NCBI GenBank assembly: GCA_030679145.1
Contig: JAUXTU010000118.1
Coordinates: 20,939 to 84,938 of the forward strand
Length of the DNA: 64,000 bases
Direction of reading: 5' to 3'
From: Bacteroidota bacterium
GTDB lineage: Bacteria; Bacteroidota; Ignavibacteria; UBA10030; UBA8401
The notes under the pieces were generated by a model. It did not search any database, was not told the DNA's origin, and saw only the letters and a list, made by a program, of their open reading frames with translations. Shown here in pieces: positions 6,401 to 14,899 of this stretch (position 1 is the first letter of the stretch; every line of letters begins with the position of its first letter). The position numbers were made by a program, and so were the translations under genes.

Positions 6401-9390
6401 GATTTCATCTCCTTTTGTTTGGGCATGGTAAAATAGAATGTTGCTCCCTTGTTCAATTCAGCCTCTGCCCACGTGCGTCCTCCATGCCGAAGAACAATGC
6501 GACGTACATTGGCAAGCCCTATACCGGTTCCTTCGAAATCTGCATGAGAATGCAATCGTTGAAACACACCGAACAATTTCTGTACATACTTCATATCAAA
6601 ACCGACACCGTTATCACGCACATAAAATATATATTCCGTATCCTCGACAACGCTGCCAATTTCTATCCTGGCATGCTCTCTGGTCTTTGTGAATTTGACT
6701 GCATTCTGCAATAGATTTATCCAGACGAGTTTCACCATTGCTTTATCGCATAGCACGCGTGGTAGCGAACTAACGTTCCATTCGATCGTTCGGTTAGAAT
6801 ATTCATGTTGGAGAAATTTCAAAACATCTTGAGCCATCTCGTTCATATCAACATTTGACTCAACCATTTCTGAACGGCTGGTTCGAGAAAATTGAAGCAA
6901 ATCGTCAATGAGTGTTCCCATCTGACGCGCAGAATCGGCGATGGTATCAAGATAATGTTTTCCTTTTTCAGGAAGAGAGCCAGAGAAATGTTTGTTGAAC
7001 AGATCCACATACCCATTGACATGCCGAAGCGGCGCACGTAAATCGTGTGAAACTGAATATGAGAATGCCTCAAGTTCCTTGTTGGCAGCTTCGAGTTGTG
7101 CAGTGCGTTGAATAACGCGTCGTTCCAGTTCTGCATTCAGATGTCGAATCTCTTCTTCCGCATGTTTGCGTTCGGTAAGGTCCCTCATAATTACACAAAC
7201 CATTTTTTTTCCGAGAGAATCGGAATACATTGATGTTCGTAAATCTGCTTCAAACTTTGTTCCATCTACCTTAATCATGGTAACTTCAGTTTGCGACTTT
7301 CCTGTTTCATCTCTTTCTTTTACATATGCCCATAAACGGGGATCGGTTTGATCGATCAGAGTCTTTCTTCCTAATTTACATATTTGCTCTTCTGTAGTGC
7401 CAAATAAAATACACGCGGCAAGGTTGGCAGCAAAAACAGTTCCATCAGGATATCCAAGAACAACAGCATCCATACTGTTTTCGAAAAATGCCTTGTGTAT
7501 TGCTTCGCTTTTACGCAACGCATTCTCCACCCGCTTGCGCTCGGTAATGTCGTCGGTCATTCCCATAATTCGCTCAACTTTTCCGTCAAGTCTTTTGATA
7601 GGCACAAACGAGGAGGAAAAAAGAAGTCCGTTGGATGCTTTGAATTCAAAGACTGAATCTTTTCCCTTCAATGCAGCCTTCAGCAACTCACTTATCCGTT
7701 CCTTGTCTTCATTTCCTACCGCATCGAGATATGGCATTCCCTGTATCGCACCTTCATCCTTCACACCCATCATCTTCAAACCTGCTTTGTTCATGGAAGA
7801 CAATTTACCTTGAAGATCTATCTCATGGATGCATATAGGCGAATGTTCAATCAATGTTCTATATCGTTCTTCACTGTTGCGTAATAGCATCTCTCCTCGC
7901 ATACGTTCAGTAATATCAACATCAACTCCGCGATAGCCAATAAGATTATTGTTCTTGTCAAGAATTGGGAACCCGGTCGTCGAGAGAATAACTTTCCTTC
8001 CATCTTTATGAATGCTATCATTAATAAAATTTTTGAAATTTTCTTTGCGGGCAAACGCTTCAAAGGCTCCCTGTTTTAGCACTTCCCTTTTTTCCGGATC
8101 AAAAAAATCATAGAAATATTTAATACCAAGAATTTCTTTTTCTTCATAACCCAATAACTCTTTTACCATTGGACTTATATAGGTGTATTTACCACTACGA
8201 TCCACTTCCCAAATCAATTCACGCGCGCCTTCAGATACTTGTTTAAATCGCAATTCACTTTCGCGTAATATTTCTTCAGAATGTTTTCGTTCGGTAATAT
8301 CGCGTACAATACCTTGTACAGCAATTAATTCTCCCCTATCATTATAAATGGAAACAACGTTCTGTTCTATCCAGATTATTGCGCCATCCTTCTTTATCCA
8401 TCGCAACTCTAAAGGGTTCTTGATAATTTTATTTTTTAAAGTAGAATTTATCAATTGGAGATCATCTGGGTGAACTACTTTACTAACTATATCGGGATCG
8501 GCGTAATGTTCTTCCGGACTATAGCCATTAATCTTAATTGATGAAGGACTTACATAATCAAATCCTTCTGTTGGAATAAATCGGTAAATATAAATTAAAT
8601 CATTGGCTCGTTCTGAAATAAAATGGTATTTTTCTTCGCCCTTCCGAATAAGATTATTTTGCTGTTCAATTTTCAACATTGCTTCATTAAATGCTTTGCT
8701 CACAACTCCAACCTCATTATCAGTAACAATCGGAATTGGTTCATTCAACTGATGATTTCCCAATCGTTCCGCACCGCTCAGCAATAAATTTAACTGCCGC
8801 AGCACAACATGCGAAAGTCCGAATGCGAACAATGTACCGATGAGTATTGCCGCTAGTGTGTACAATAATCCTTGGCGATTGACGTATTCGATATGTATTT
8901 TCTCTATAGAAAGATTGTGTGCTATACGTGCCCAGCCTAAGAATGTTTTGTTTTCAAAAATGGGTGCAACGATCTCAATTTCTTCTTCGGAAGAAACAAG
9001 TTTTGTTATTCTTTGTGGTCCTTGTAAAAATGAAAGGCTTGCAGAGTCTTGCAGATATAAACCAATTTTATTTTTATTGGAATGGCTTACTACACGCCCT
9101 TCTGGTGTCATAATCATTGCATAACTAATAGATTGATCTTCCGAAAAGGTTTCCAACACTTCTTGCAATCCTATCAGATCATGGGTTCGTAAATACTCTT
9201 TACTGCTCGATGCAAGTATAGTTATTTGAGATAATGTTTCAATATTTGCTTTTTCTATCAGAAATAATTTTTGACGTTGGGTAAGATCGTACACAAAAAT
9301 AGTCATCAATAGTAAATGCACCATGGCGACACCAAGAACAAGTTGCCGGCGAATTGATTTCCCGATGATCCATCGGTATATTTTTTGCAT
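6397..9390 (-). CDS. Membrane-bound multi-PAS sensor histidine kinase
   Basis: A 997-residue kinase. Domains in order: transmembrane segment about 17-36; an extracytoplasmic domain about 37-174 that looks Cache-like; transmembrane segment about 175-197; HAMP linker about 197-249; four PAS/PAC modules about 251-745; a coiled coil; a HisKA domain with phosphoacceptor H782 in SYSVSHDLRAPLRHV; and a HATPase_c domain with N-box NLLQNAVKFT (about 892-901), G1 DNGVGF (about 926) and G2 GTGIGLAN (about 954). It looks catalytically complete. Its ATG shares a base with the stop of the PhnD-like lipoprotein gene (TAATG) and its own stop overlaps the regulator start. Periplasmic binding protein, kinase and regulator therefore form one unit, and the lipoprotein probably presents a ligand to the extracytoplasmic domain. 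Confidence 0.95.
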   Translation of the reverse strand: MQKIYRWIIGKSIRRQLVLGVAMVHLLLMTIFVYDLTQRQKLFLIEKANIETLSQITILASSSKEYLRTHDLIGLQEVLETFSEDQSISYAMIMTPEGRVVSHSNKNKIGLYLQDSASLSFLQGPQRITKLVSSEEEIEIVAPIFENKTFLGWARIAHNLSIEKIHIEYVNRQGLLYTLAAILIGTLFAFGLSHVVLRQLNLLLSGAERLGNHQLNEPIPIVTDNEVGVVSKAFNEAMLKIEQQNNLIRKGEEKYHFISERANDLIYIYRFIPTEGFDYVSPSSIKINGYSPEEHYADPDIVSKVVHPDDLQLINSTLKNKIIKNPLELRWIKKDGAIIWIEQNVVSIYNDRGELIAVQGIVRDITERKHSEEILRESELRFKQVSEGARELIWEVDRSGKYTYISPMVKELLGYEEKEILGIKYFYDFFDPEKREVLKQGAFEAFARKENFKNFINDSIHKDGRKVILSTTGFPILDKNNNLIGYRGVDVDITERMRGEMLLRNSEERYRTLIEHSPICIHEIDLQGKLSSMNKAGLKMMGVKDEGAIQGMPYLDAVGNEDKERISELLKAALKGKDSVFEFKASNGLLFSSSFVPIKRLDGKVERIMGMTDDITERKRVENALRKSEAIHKAFFENSMDAVVLGYPDGTVFAANLAACILFGTTEEQICKLGRKTLIDQTDPRLWAYVKERDETGKSQTEVTMIKVDGTKFEADLRTSMYSDSLGKKMVCVIMRDLTERKHAEEEIRHLNAELERRVIQRTAQLEAANKELEAFSYSVSHDLRAPLRHVNGYVDLFNKHFSGSLPEKGKHYLDTIADSARQMGTLIDDLLQFSRTSRSEMVESNVDMNEMAQDVLKFLQHEYSNRTIEWNVSSLPRVLCDKAMVKLVWINLLQNAVKFTKTREHARIEIGSVVEDTEYIFYVRDNGVGFDMKYVQKLFGVFQRLHSHADFEGTGIGLANVRRIVLRHGGRTWAEAELNKGATFYFTMPKQKEMKS

Positions 9391-10328
9391 TATTTTTTCC
9401 CTCCCATTGCGGGTAACGATCCGAATAGGTTTTTATACTTTATCAAAAAAGTATTAACCCGTGCGGTATATTCTTTTTGCAACATTGGAACAAAGCGAGA
9501 AAGGTTAATTCGTTTCAAAATCTCTTTCCCTTCCCGATGGGTATGTAATTGGAATAGTATATCAAAAAATATTTTACAATGTTGTTCCGGCACATCATTA
9601 CGCACAACCAGTCCGTTATTAATCAACGGTTCTGTTTGCCATTGAATAGTAAGAGCACTATCAACTTCAGGATGGTCTTTCAAAAATGATTCCCATGGAG
9701 GCGGCCACGTACACCCTGCTTTGGTTTTTCCAAAATAAACATTCATAATGGAAGATTCTTGTGAACCAACGTAGAGACATTTTGCGTCTTTTTCCACATC
9801 TAAGCCATTTGTTTTTAAAAAATATTTCGGCATCATTGCCGCAGCAAGAGCTGTTGCCGATGGAAAACTGATCACCTCACCTCGCAGATCTTCAATCGAC
9901 CGGATATGACTGTCCTTTCGCACCACGATAATTCCACGAAACCGTTCGTCATCTCCCATTTTTCCGAAAATTGTATAACCATATTGTAAGGATTGGATAC
10001 TCTGATACGGATTTGGTATTGCAAACTGAAATTTTCGATTTTTCAGTTTCTCTTCAAAATGAGCATAATCCTTTGATGCTTCAAGACGAACAGAAAATTC
10101 TTTTGTATGCTGATTGATATAATCCACTAACGGCTGATAGACTTCAAAATAGCGACGAGAATTATGGAGCGGATGAATGGCAAAAGTATACTCAACAATG
10201 ACTGATTGCACTGTTGACTCTTTGCCATAGATTGGTGTACTTTCGCGTTTTGGTTGTTTGGTACAGCTGAAATTCAAGATAGCAGTTACAATGAAAATGA
10301 AATGAAAAATAACAGAAGGAGTTTTCAT
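9390..10328 (-). CDS. PhnD-like substrate-binding lipoprotein
   Basis: A 312-residue exported protein. A hydrophobic signal peptide ends at a probable lipobox with Cys22 (LNFSC). The rest matches the phosphate/phosphonate-type periplasmic binding fold (PhnD family): FAIPNPYQSI, FRGIIVVRKDS, SIEDLRGEVISFPS and the typical late AGCTWPPPWESF segment. There is no ABC permease or ATPase nearby. Instead the stop codon overlaps the start of the PAS kinase gene, so a sensory role is more likely than uptake, comparable to other binding-protein-dependent two-component systems. The ligand cannot be deduced from sequence; phosphonate specificity should not be assumed. Confidence 0.88.
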   Translation of the reverse strand: MKTPSVIFHFIFIVTAILNFSCTKQPKRESTPIYGKESTVQSVIVEYTFAIHPLHNSRRYFEVYQPLVDYINQHTKEFSVRLEASKDYAHFEEKLKNRKFQFAIPNPYQSIQSLQYGYTIFGKMGDDERFRGIIVVRKDSHIRSIEDLRGEVISFPSATALAAAMMPKYFLKTNGLDVEKDAKCLYVGSQESSIMNVYFGKTKAGCTWPPPWESFLKDHPEVDSALTIQWQTEPLINNGLVVRNDVPEQHCKIFFDILFQLHTHREGKEILKRINLSRFVPMLQKEYTARVNTFLIKYKNLFGSLPAMGGKK

Positions 10329-10923
10329 ATAAAATTCTCGTTTATTGATAGGCGGTATAACTAAATCGAGATTTCGGGAAAACTATTACTCTGAGTGAAG
10401 CACAGATATTTTTTTACTGAACGTATTGAACCATTTTTAAAAAACAATATCTCTACCATGCATTTGAAATCAAAAGGTTAACGGAATTACTCAAAGGCCA
10501 TTTCTCTCCTGTTCGACATCTGCTTTCACAATAAGATAGGCAAAAGTAAACAAGCCCTCAATGAGTTATCTTTATATTTTGTCTATCTGTCAAAACATTC
10601 AGACAATGTTATCCGTTCCTCAGCCTTAAATCATATTCTATTATTAATCTAGGACCACTCATCTCTTCCAAATTTTTAATCAAAAAGATCTTTCTTTTTA
10701 CAAGTAAAGAATGTGTAAATCTTCCTTACGCATTCATATCAGAACACATTTTTATTTTCGTCGTTTACCCCGACTTGAAGTATCCGATCTCATATAATTA
10801 ATTACACTTTTGTAGAATTGTAAAAATGAGAAGCATAAGAACCTCACAAATTTCAAAATTTTTGACGTTTTTCTGTGGCACAATGATTGTTTATAAAGAG
10901 ATAACTATAAAGAGGATACTACA
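10329..10923. other. 595-bp divergent intergenic region
   Basis: No convincing gene was found on either strand. It separates the leftward lipoprotein-kinase-regulator operon from the rightward orphan kinase and must hold both promoters. The only signal I can point to is a sigma54-like element at 10876-10890 facing right. The middle (about 10440-10800) is AT-rich without obvious palindromes. Confidence 0.6.
10876..10890 (+). promoter_or_regulatory. Sigma54-like -24/-12 promoter before the orphan kinase
   Basis: TGGCAC, five bases, then TTGT: this matches the sigma54 pattern TGGCAC-N5-TTGC in spacing and in every position but the last (T for C). A transcript starting about twelve bases downstream would have a short leader of about 23 bases with a good Shine-Dalgarno (AAGAGG at 10910-10915) before the ATG at 10924. 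A TTGACG lies at 10862-10867 but has no well-placed -10 partner. Confidence 0.5.
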
Positions 10924-12108
10924 ATGAACGCCACTTCAACTTCAACTCTTCGCCAACGCTCTTCCATTGAAGAGTTATACAAACAATCACAATACTTTAC
11001 AAAACACCTTCAATATCAATATTTTTCAGATTCGCTTACTGAGTTCGTTACAATATTGAATAGCAACAGACAGATCGTGTTTTGTAATCAACCTTTAGTC
11101 ACGTATCTCAACGCCGTTGATGCAAATGACATTATCGGAAAACGTCCGGGTGAGGCATTGCATTGCCAACATTCTAATATCACTCCGGGAGGATGCGGTA
11201 CAACGGAATTTTGTAAAATGTGCGGCGCATATCGTGCCATCATGCAAAGTCAACAAGGGAAAGAGAATATTCAAGAATGTCGGATCATATCAGAACCGGA
11301 TACTAAAGCGCTGGATCTATCGGTTCATGCAACTCCATTCACCTATAACAATGAACCATTTACCATCTTTGCGTTGACCGATATTGGAGATGAAAAGCGC
11401 CGAAAAGTGCTGGAGAGTCTGTTCTTTCACGACATTCTGAATATGGTCGGTGGTTTACTCGGATATTCAGAACTGTTAAAAGATGCGTCAGCTGAAGAAG
11501 CAAAAGAATTTGCGCCGATCATGAGCAAACTCGTCTCAGATCTAAGCGATCAGATCACAGCACAAAAGGAGCTTGCAAAAGCAGAACATAATACAACCAA
11601 GGTATCCCCGACAATGATCCATGCAAAAACATTCTTGGATTCCATCGTTCTTTCGCTCCGGATGCATGCAGTATCAAAAGATAAGACCATCACAGTCGAT
11701 CCGTCTGCAGAAGATTTTATCTTTGTCAGCGACGATAATATCTTACATCGTGTGATTGGAAATTTAACAAAGAATGCACTTGAAGCAACAAATATTAACT
11801 CCACTGTGCAGATTTCTTGCAAACGAAAGGGGTCTGAAGTTCAATTCAGCGTTCATAACAACGAAGAAATACCATACGAAGTTCAACTTCAGATCTTCCA
11901 ACGGTCATTCTCAACAAAAGGAGATGGAAGAGGATTGGGAACATATAGTGTAAAGCTGTTTACAGAACAATACCTTAACGGTGAGGTTTCATTTGTCTCA
12001 AACAAAGATGACGGCACAACGTTCACTGTTGAATTACCAATCTCTCTGGGCACTCCGAATAATACTCAATCAAAAACGAGTGAAATGGTTGAAAGTGTCT
12101 TTGCATAA
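10924..12108 (+). CDS. Orphan histidine kinase with four-cysteine PAS domain
   Basis: A 394-residue soluble kinase. The N-terminal PAS (about 35-155) contains a cysteine cluster: C81, C91, C97 and C100 in the arrangement HC...GGCGTTEFCKMCGA, spacing that would suit a bound metal, Fe-S centre or thiol switch. A phosphoacceptor region follows with H169 in LFFHDILNMVGG, then a HATPase_c domain (NLTKNALEA N-box; GDGRGLGTY G2 region). It has the H-box FHD-x-x-N type seen in several non-canonical sensor kinases. No response regulator is adjacent. The start is supported by AAGAGG eight bases upstream and by a sigma54-like promoter. The only neighbour on its strand is the convergent terminator region after it. 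Confidence 0.92.
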   Translation: MNATSTSTLRQRSSIEELYKQSQYFTKHLQYQYFSDSLTEFVTILNSNRQIVFCNQPLVTYLNAVDANDIIGKRPGEALHCQHSNITPGGCGTTEFCKMCGAYRAIMQSQQGKENIQECRIISEPDTKALDLSVHATPFTYNNEPFTIFALTDIGDEKRRKVLESLFFHDILNMVGGLLGYSELLKDASAEEAKEFAPIMSKLVSDLSDQITAQKELAKAEHNTTKVSPTMIHAKTFLDSIVLSLRMHAVSKDKTITVDPSAEDFIFVSDDNILHRVIGNLTKNALEATNINSTVQISCKRKGSEVQFSVHNNEEIPYEVQLQIFQRSFSTKGDGRGLGTYSVKLFTEQYLNGEVSFVSNKDDGTTFTVELPISLGTPNNTQSKTSEMVESVFA

Positions 12109-12162
12109 AAAATCTGAAGAGAGGAATTTTAGGTCGGAATCCATATATCAATGCCTCATAAA

Positions 12163-12211
12163 AGTTCAGCGTTTTGAATCCCGCAATGAACGGAATTCAA
12201 AATGCTGAACT
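12163..12211. terminator. Long inverted repeat between convergent genes, probable bidirectional terminator
   Basis: The arms AGTTCAGCGTTTTGAATCCCG and CGGAATTCAAAATGCTGAACT pair over about 21 bases with two mismatches around a seven-base loop. It lies between the rightward kinase (stop 12108) and the leftward exported-protein operon (stop 12272). On the minus strand the stem is followed by CTTTTAT; on the plus strand there is no clear T-run. A second weaker hairpin (GCATGAAAGC / GCTTTTAGGC) follows at about 12217-12239. Confidence 0.6.
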
Positions 12212-12271
12212 TCGGGCATGAAAGCTTTGCTTTTAGGCATATATTCTTACTGCCCAACGTGAGTTTACAAA

Positions 12272-13591
12272 TTATTTCTGCAGCAGCTCTGAAAGCTCTT
12301 TTTGATCGATCTTCAATGCACTCGCCGCTTTTTCCATTGCTTCATCTTCCGATTTTCCTACACCCTTTGCGGAGAATTGTATTGACCCGCCAATAGAATT
12401 CGATGTATTATCTTTCAGATTCATTGTTGCTTCAAGAGTAAGAGTATATAACGTTCCAGCCATTCCGTCGATCTTATTCAATCCGCTTGTGCTGAGTTCC
12501 ACAATAATTGAATTATTGGACATCGTCACAACTTTATACCCAATCTGTGAAACCGCAGTAGAAAGTTTTGACGAAATATTGTCTGCAACTTTTTTATTCT
12601 TCGAATTTGTTAAGATTGAAAAAGCTTTGTCAGATAGTTGAGCTGTCCAGGAGAATGTTACCGAAGATTGATTAAGATTCTCGTCAAATTCCCTTCCAAT
12701 GCTAACGATGGACACTTTTGCTTTCATTCTATTTCCGCTTCGAACACTGGTGGCGAATGTGGCCGCACCTTTTTCGTCCGTCAGTCCTTCGCCAAGTTTA
12801 TTCTTTTCATCAAGAAGAAACATGACCGTAACACCAGAGCAAGGAACATCATTCACAGTAACTGCAACAGTAAATGGTTGTGGAAATTTCTCTCCAATTT
12901 TTCCTTTTTGATTATCGCCGCTTTTCTTCTCTAATTTGATCTGAGAAAGAAATGTCCGGATATCAGTTTGCAATGCAGCCGGATTGAACATTGACGGGAA
13001 AGAAAACGGAGCACGCGCCGCGGCATTATGCAGCACCTGTTTTGCAAATAACGGCGTGATCACTTGCTTGATCTGATTGGTACTTTGAATTGCTTCATTC
13101 AATTTCCCTTTTGCAGCAAATTCTTTTGCCGCCGTTCTCAAATCACTTGCCTGTTTCCAGCCGCTCTCCAGTTCCGAGCGTAAACCTTGACTATATTTAT
13201 CACGATTCAAAACAACAAGTGCATATGTAGTGGATGAAGCCTCATCAACAACTGTTTCGATAACATCAGCACCGGTGATCTCATCACTGACTACTGTGCG
13301 TGATTGACGTTTGAAATCGGAATAGATCTGTTCATCATCATTCACGGAAAAATTCTGAGTCACCGATCTGACCTCCGACTGCACCTGAACTCGAAGCTGT
13401 GAAACAATATCCGCCAGTGCGGCTTTTTTTGCAGATTCTGCACCGGTTGCTCCGCCGCCCGTTCCGATACCAATGATGTATTCTGATGTCGGATACTGAG
13501 GGTGATTGTGTGACGAAAACCATATAGGTATTTGTGCAGATGAAGTTGCAGCGGCCATCAATACAAGAACAAGGGTTGATATTTTTTTCAT
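12272..13591 (-). CDS. Exported LPP20-family-like protein
   Basis: A 439-residue protein with signal peptide (cleavage after TSSAQ, about residue 20) and no lipobox Cys. Residues 21-130 resemble the LPP20 domain: PIWFSS, YIIGIGTGGG, then a helix AESAKKAALADIVSQL and the beta-strand region. The middle (about 225-320) looks like an Ig/carboxypeptidase-regulatory-like beta domain (FTVAVTVNDVPCSG ... GLTDEKGAATF). The C-terminal third repeats an LPP20/LpoB-like alternation of strands and a final helix (GKSEDEAMEKAASALK). It is the last gene of a three-gene operon with two other exported proteins, 22 bp after the preceding gene. Periplasmic or outer-membrane-associated; precise role unknown. Confidence 0.85.
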   Translation of the reverse strand: MKKISTLVLVLMAAATSSAQIPIWFSSHNHPQYPTSEYIIGIGTGGGATGAESAKKAALADIVSQLRVQVQSEVRSVTQNFSVNDDEQIYSDFKRQSRTVVSDEITGADVIETVVDEASSTTYALVVLNRDKYSQGLRSELESGWKQASDLRTAAKEFAAKGKLNEAIQSTNQIKQVITPLFAKQVLHNAAARAPFSFPSMFNPAALQTDIRTFLSQIKLEKKSGDNQKGKIGEKFPQPFTVAVTVNDVPCSGVTVMFLLDEKNKLGEGLTDEKGAATFATSVRSGNRMKAKVSIVSIGREFDENLNQSSVTFSWTAQLSDKAFSILTNSKNKKVADNISSKLSTAVSQIGYKVVTMSNNSIIVELSTSGLNKIDGMAGTLYTLTLEATMNLKDNTSNSIGGSIQFSAKGVGKSEDEAMEKAASALKIDQKELSELLQK

Positions 13592-13613
13592 ATTCTATCC
13601 TAAACGTTGATGA

Positions 13614-14885
13614 TTATTCTACTCCAACAACGATCAATTTTCGATTAAGTGTTATCTGTTTTAATTTACCTTGCGAAAAATTAGCATTAAACTCACGCCG
13701 AAGTTCACGGAACAATGCTGAAGGACTTTGCATATCTTTATCCTGTATCCACGCAAGATAATCGATCGTATTATCAGCAACTACATTTTCTTTCACACGC
13801 CCTGCAATTTTCTTCAAAGTTTTTGAAGCAGCATCGGCGATATCGTATTTCGTATCCTGATCGAACTGACCCACAATGGTAAAAATAATTTTATACTGAG
13901 CACCATTTTTCAGGTCATCCTGCCAATATGAATTGATCCTTGAAATAACATTATTCAATGCATTCGTCATTGCCGCCTCTACAAGCGCATTTGCCGGCGC
14001 AGCAGATTCTTCGCTGTATCCCGTCTCAACTCCAAGTAGGCGGGCGGTCGTAGTCTCATATGCTCGAATAGACACCGATGCTTTTCGGACATCGGATGAA
14101 CCGACTTTACGAGTATCAATGGTGATCGTGTATGAAACATAGATATCACTCCCCACAGAAAGCGCAATCATGTAAGAAAAGTCTTCTTCATGACCTTTCA
14201 CGCTCAACTGTGCTTTTTGCTGATCATACAACTGCTGTGCTTGTTCCGGTGCAACAACGTTGTATTTTTTTTGTGTGAGGTATGATTCAATGACTGACGC
14301 ACCTTGTTTGAGAACTGCGTTTGATCGTAATTCGTCCAATGGGTTTTGTCCGGATTTCACTTCCGGCAACGCCATCAATGTCGGCAGACCGATCTCTTCA
14401 GTTACATCTTCAAGTTTAGCAATCACCCGGCGATCAACAAGAAAATTCATGATCGTTGCTCGATTGATACGAAATTGTTTCTCAATACGGATCTTTTCGC
14501 CACCGGCAAGTTTTACTCTGCTCTCAAAACTATTTGCTTCCCACGCAATAAATTTTTGAACATTGTCATTTGCAAACAATTCCTGCTCAACGGGAGCAAA
14601 TTTTCGTTTCTCTTCATCGCTGCGGACCAATCCGTCAAGCCCTGCGCCGCCATAAACGACAAGGTAAACAGCTGCTTTGCGTGCATCGATCTCTGCAAGT
14701 TTCACAGATTCTTCTTCTTTAAACCCAAACATCCCGGATTTTCCACCTATCCCTTTCGCTTTGATCAGCACTTCATCAGCAGTGACTGCTTCAATGAATG
14801 TTGCCTGACGTGAATCGGGAAGATTTCCTTGAGCATAAAGAAACGTTGAGAAAAAAACCAAGAGTATACTTATTGTCCGTTTCAT
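13614..14885 (-). CDS. Exported protein of unknown function (possibly DUF6175-like)
   Basis: A 423-residue protein with signal peptide (about 1-19, ending FLYAQ). I do not recognise a characterised family; the overall pattern recalls uncharacterised Bacteroidota exported proteins such as DUF6175, but this is a weak match from memory. Visible features are an N-terminal segment rich in Ala/Lys (VKLAEIDARKAAVYLVVYGG), a central region resembling a penicillin-binding-activator or nucleotide-like fold (ASVIESYLTQKKYNVVAPEQ, then SYMIALSVGSDIYVSYTI), and an amphipathic C-terminal part. It sits 14 bp after the 579-residue protein gene and 22 bp before the LPP20-like gene, so the three are probably made together and may form one envelope complex. 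Confidence 0.8.
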   Translation of the reverse strand: MKRTISILLVFFSTFLYAQGNLPDSRQATFIEAVTADEVLIKAKGIGGKSGMFGFKEEESVKLAEIDARKAAVYLVVYGGAGLDGLVRSDEEKRKFAPVEQELFANDNVQKFIAWEANSFESRVKLAGGEKIRIEKQFRINRATIMNFLVDRRVIAKLEDVTEEIGLPTLMALPEVKSGQNPLDELRSNAVLKQGASVIESYLTQKKYNVVAPEQAQQLYDQQKAQLSVKGHEEDFSYMIALSVGSDIYVSYTITIDTRKVGSSDVRKASVSIRAYETTTARLLGVETGYSEESAAPANALVEAAMTNALNNVISRINSYWQDDLKNGAQYKIIFTIVGQFDQDTKYDIADAASKTLKKIAGRVKENVVADNTIDYLAWIQDKDMQSPSALFRELRREFNANFSQGKLKQITLNRKLIVVGVE

Positions 14886-14899
14886 AATTCCTCAAATAG

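Noticed and set aside
10862..10897. TTGACG (10862) with TATAAA (10892) as a housekeeping promoter
   Set aside because: The spacing of about 24 bp is too long; the sigma54-like element in between has exact spacing.
14346..14813. 155-codon plus-strand frame
   Set aside because: Antisense to the 423-residue exported protein, whose signal peptide and operon position support the minus strand.
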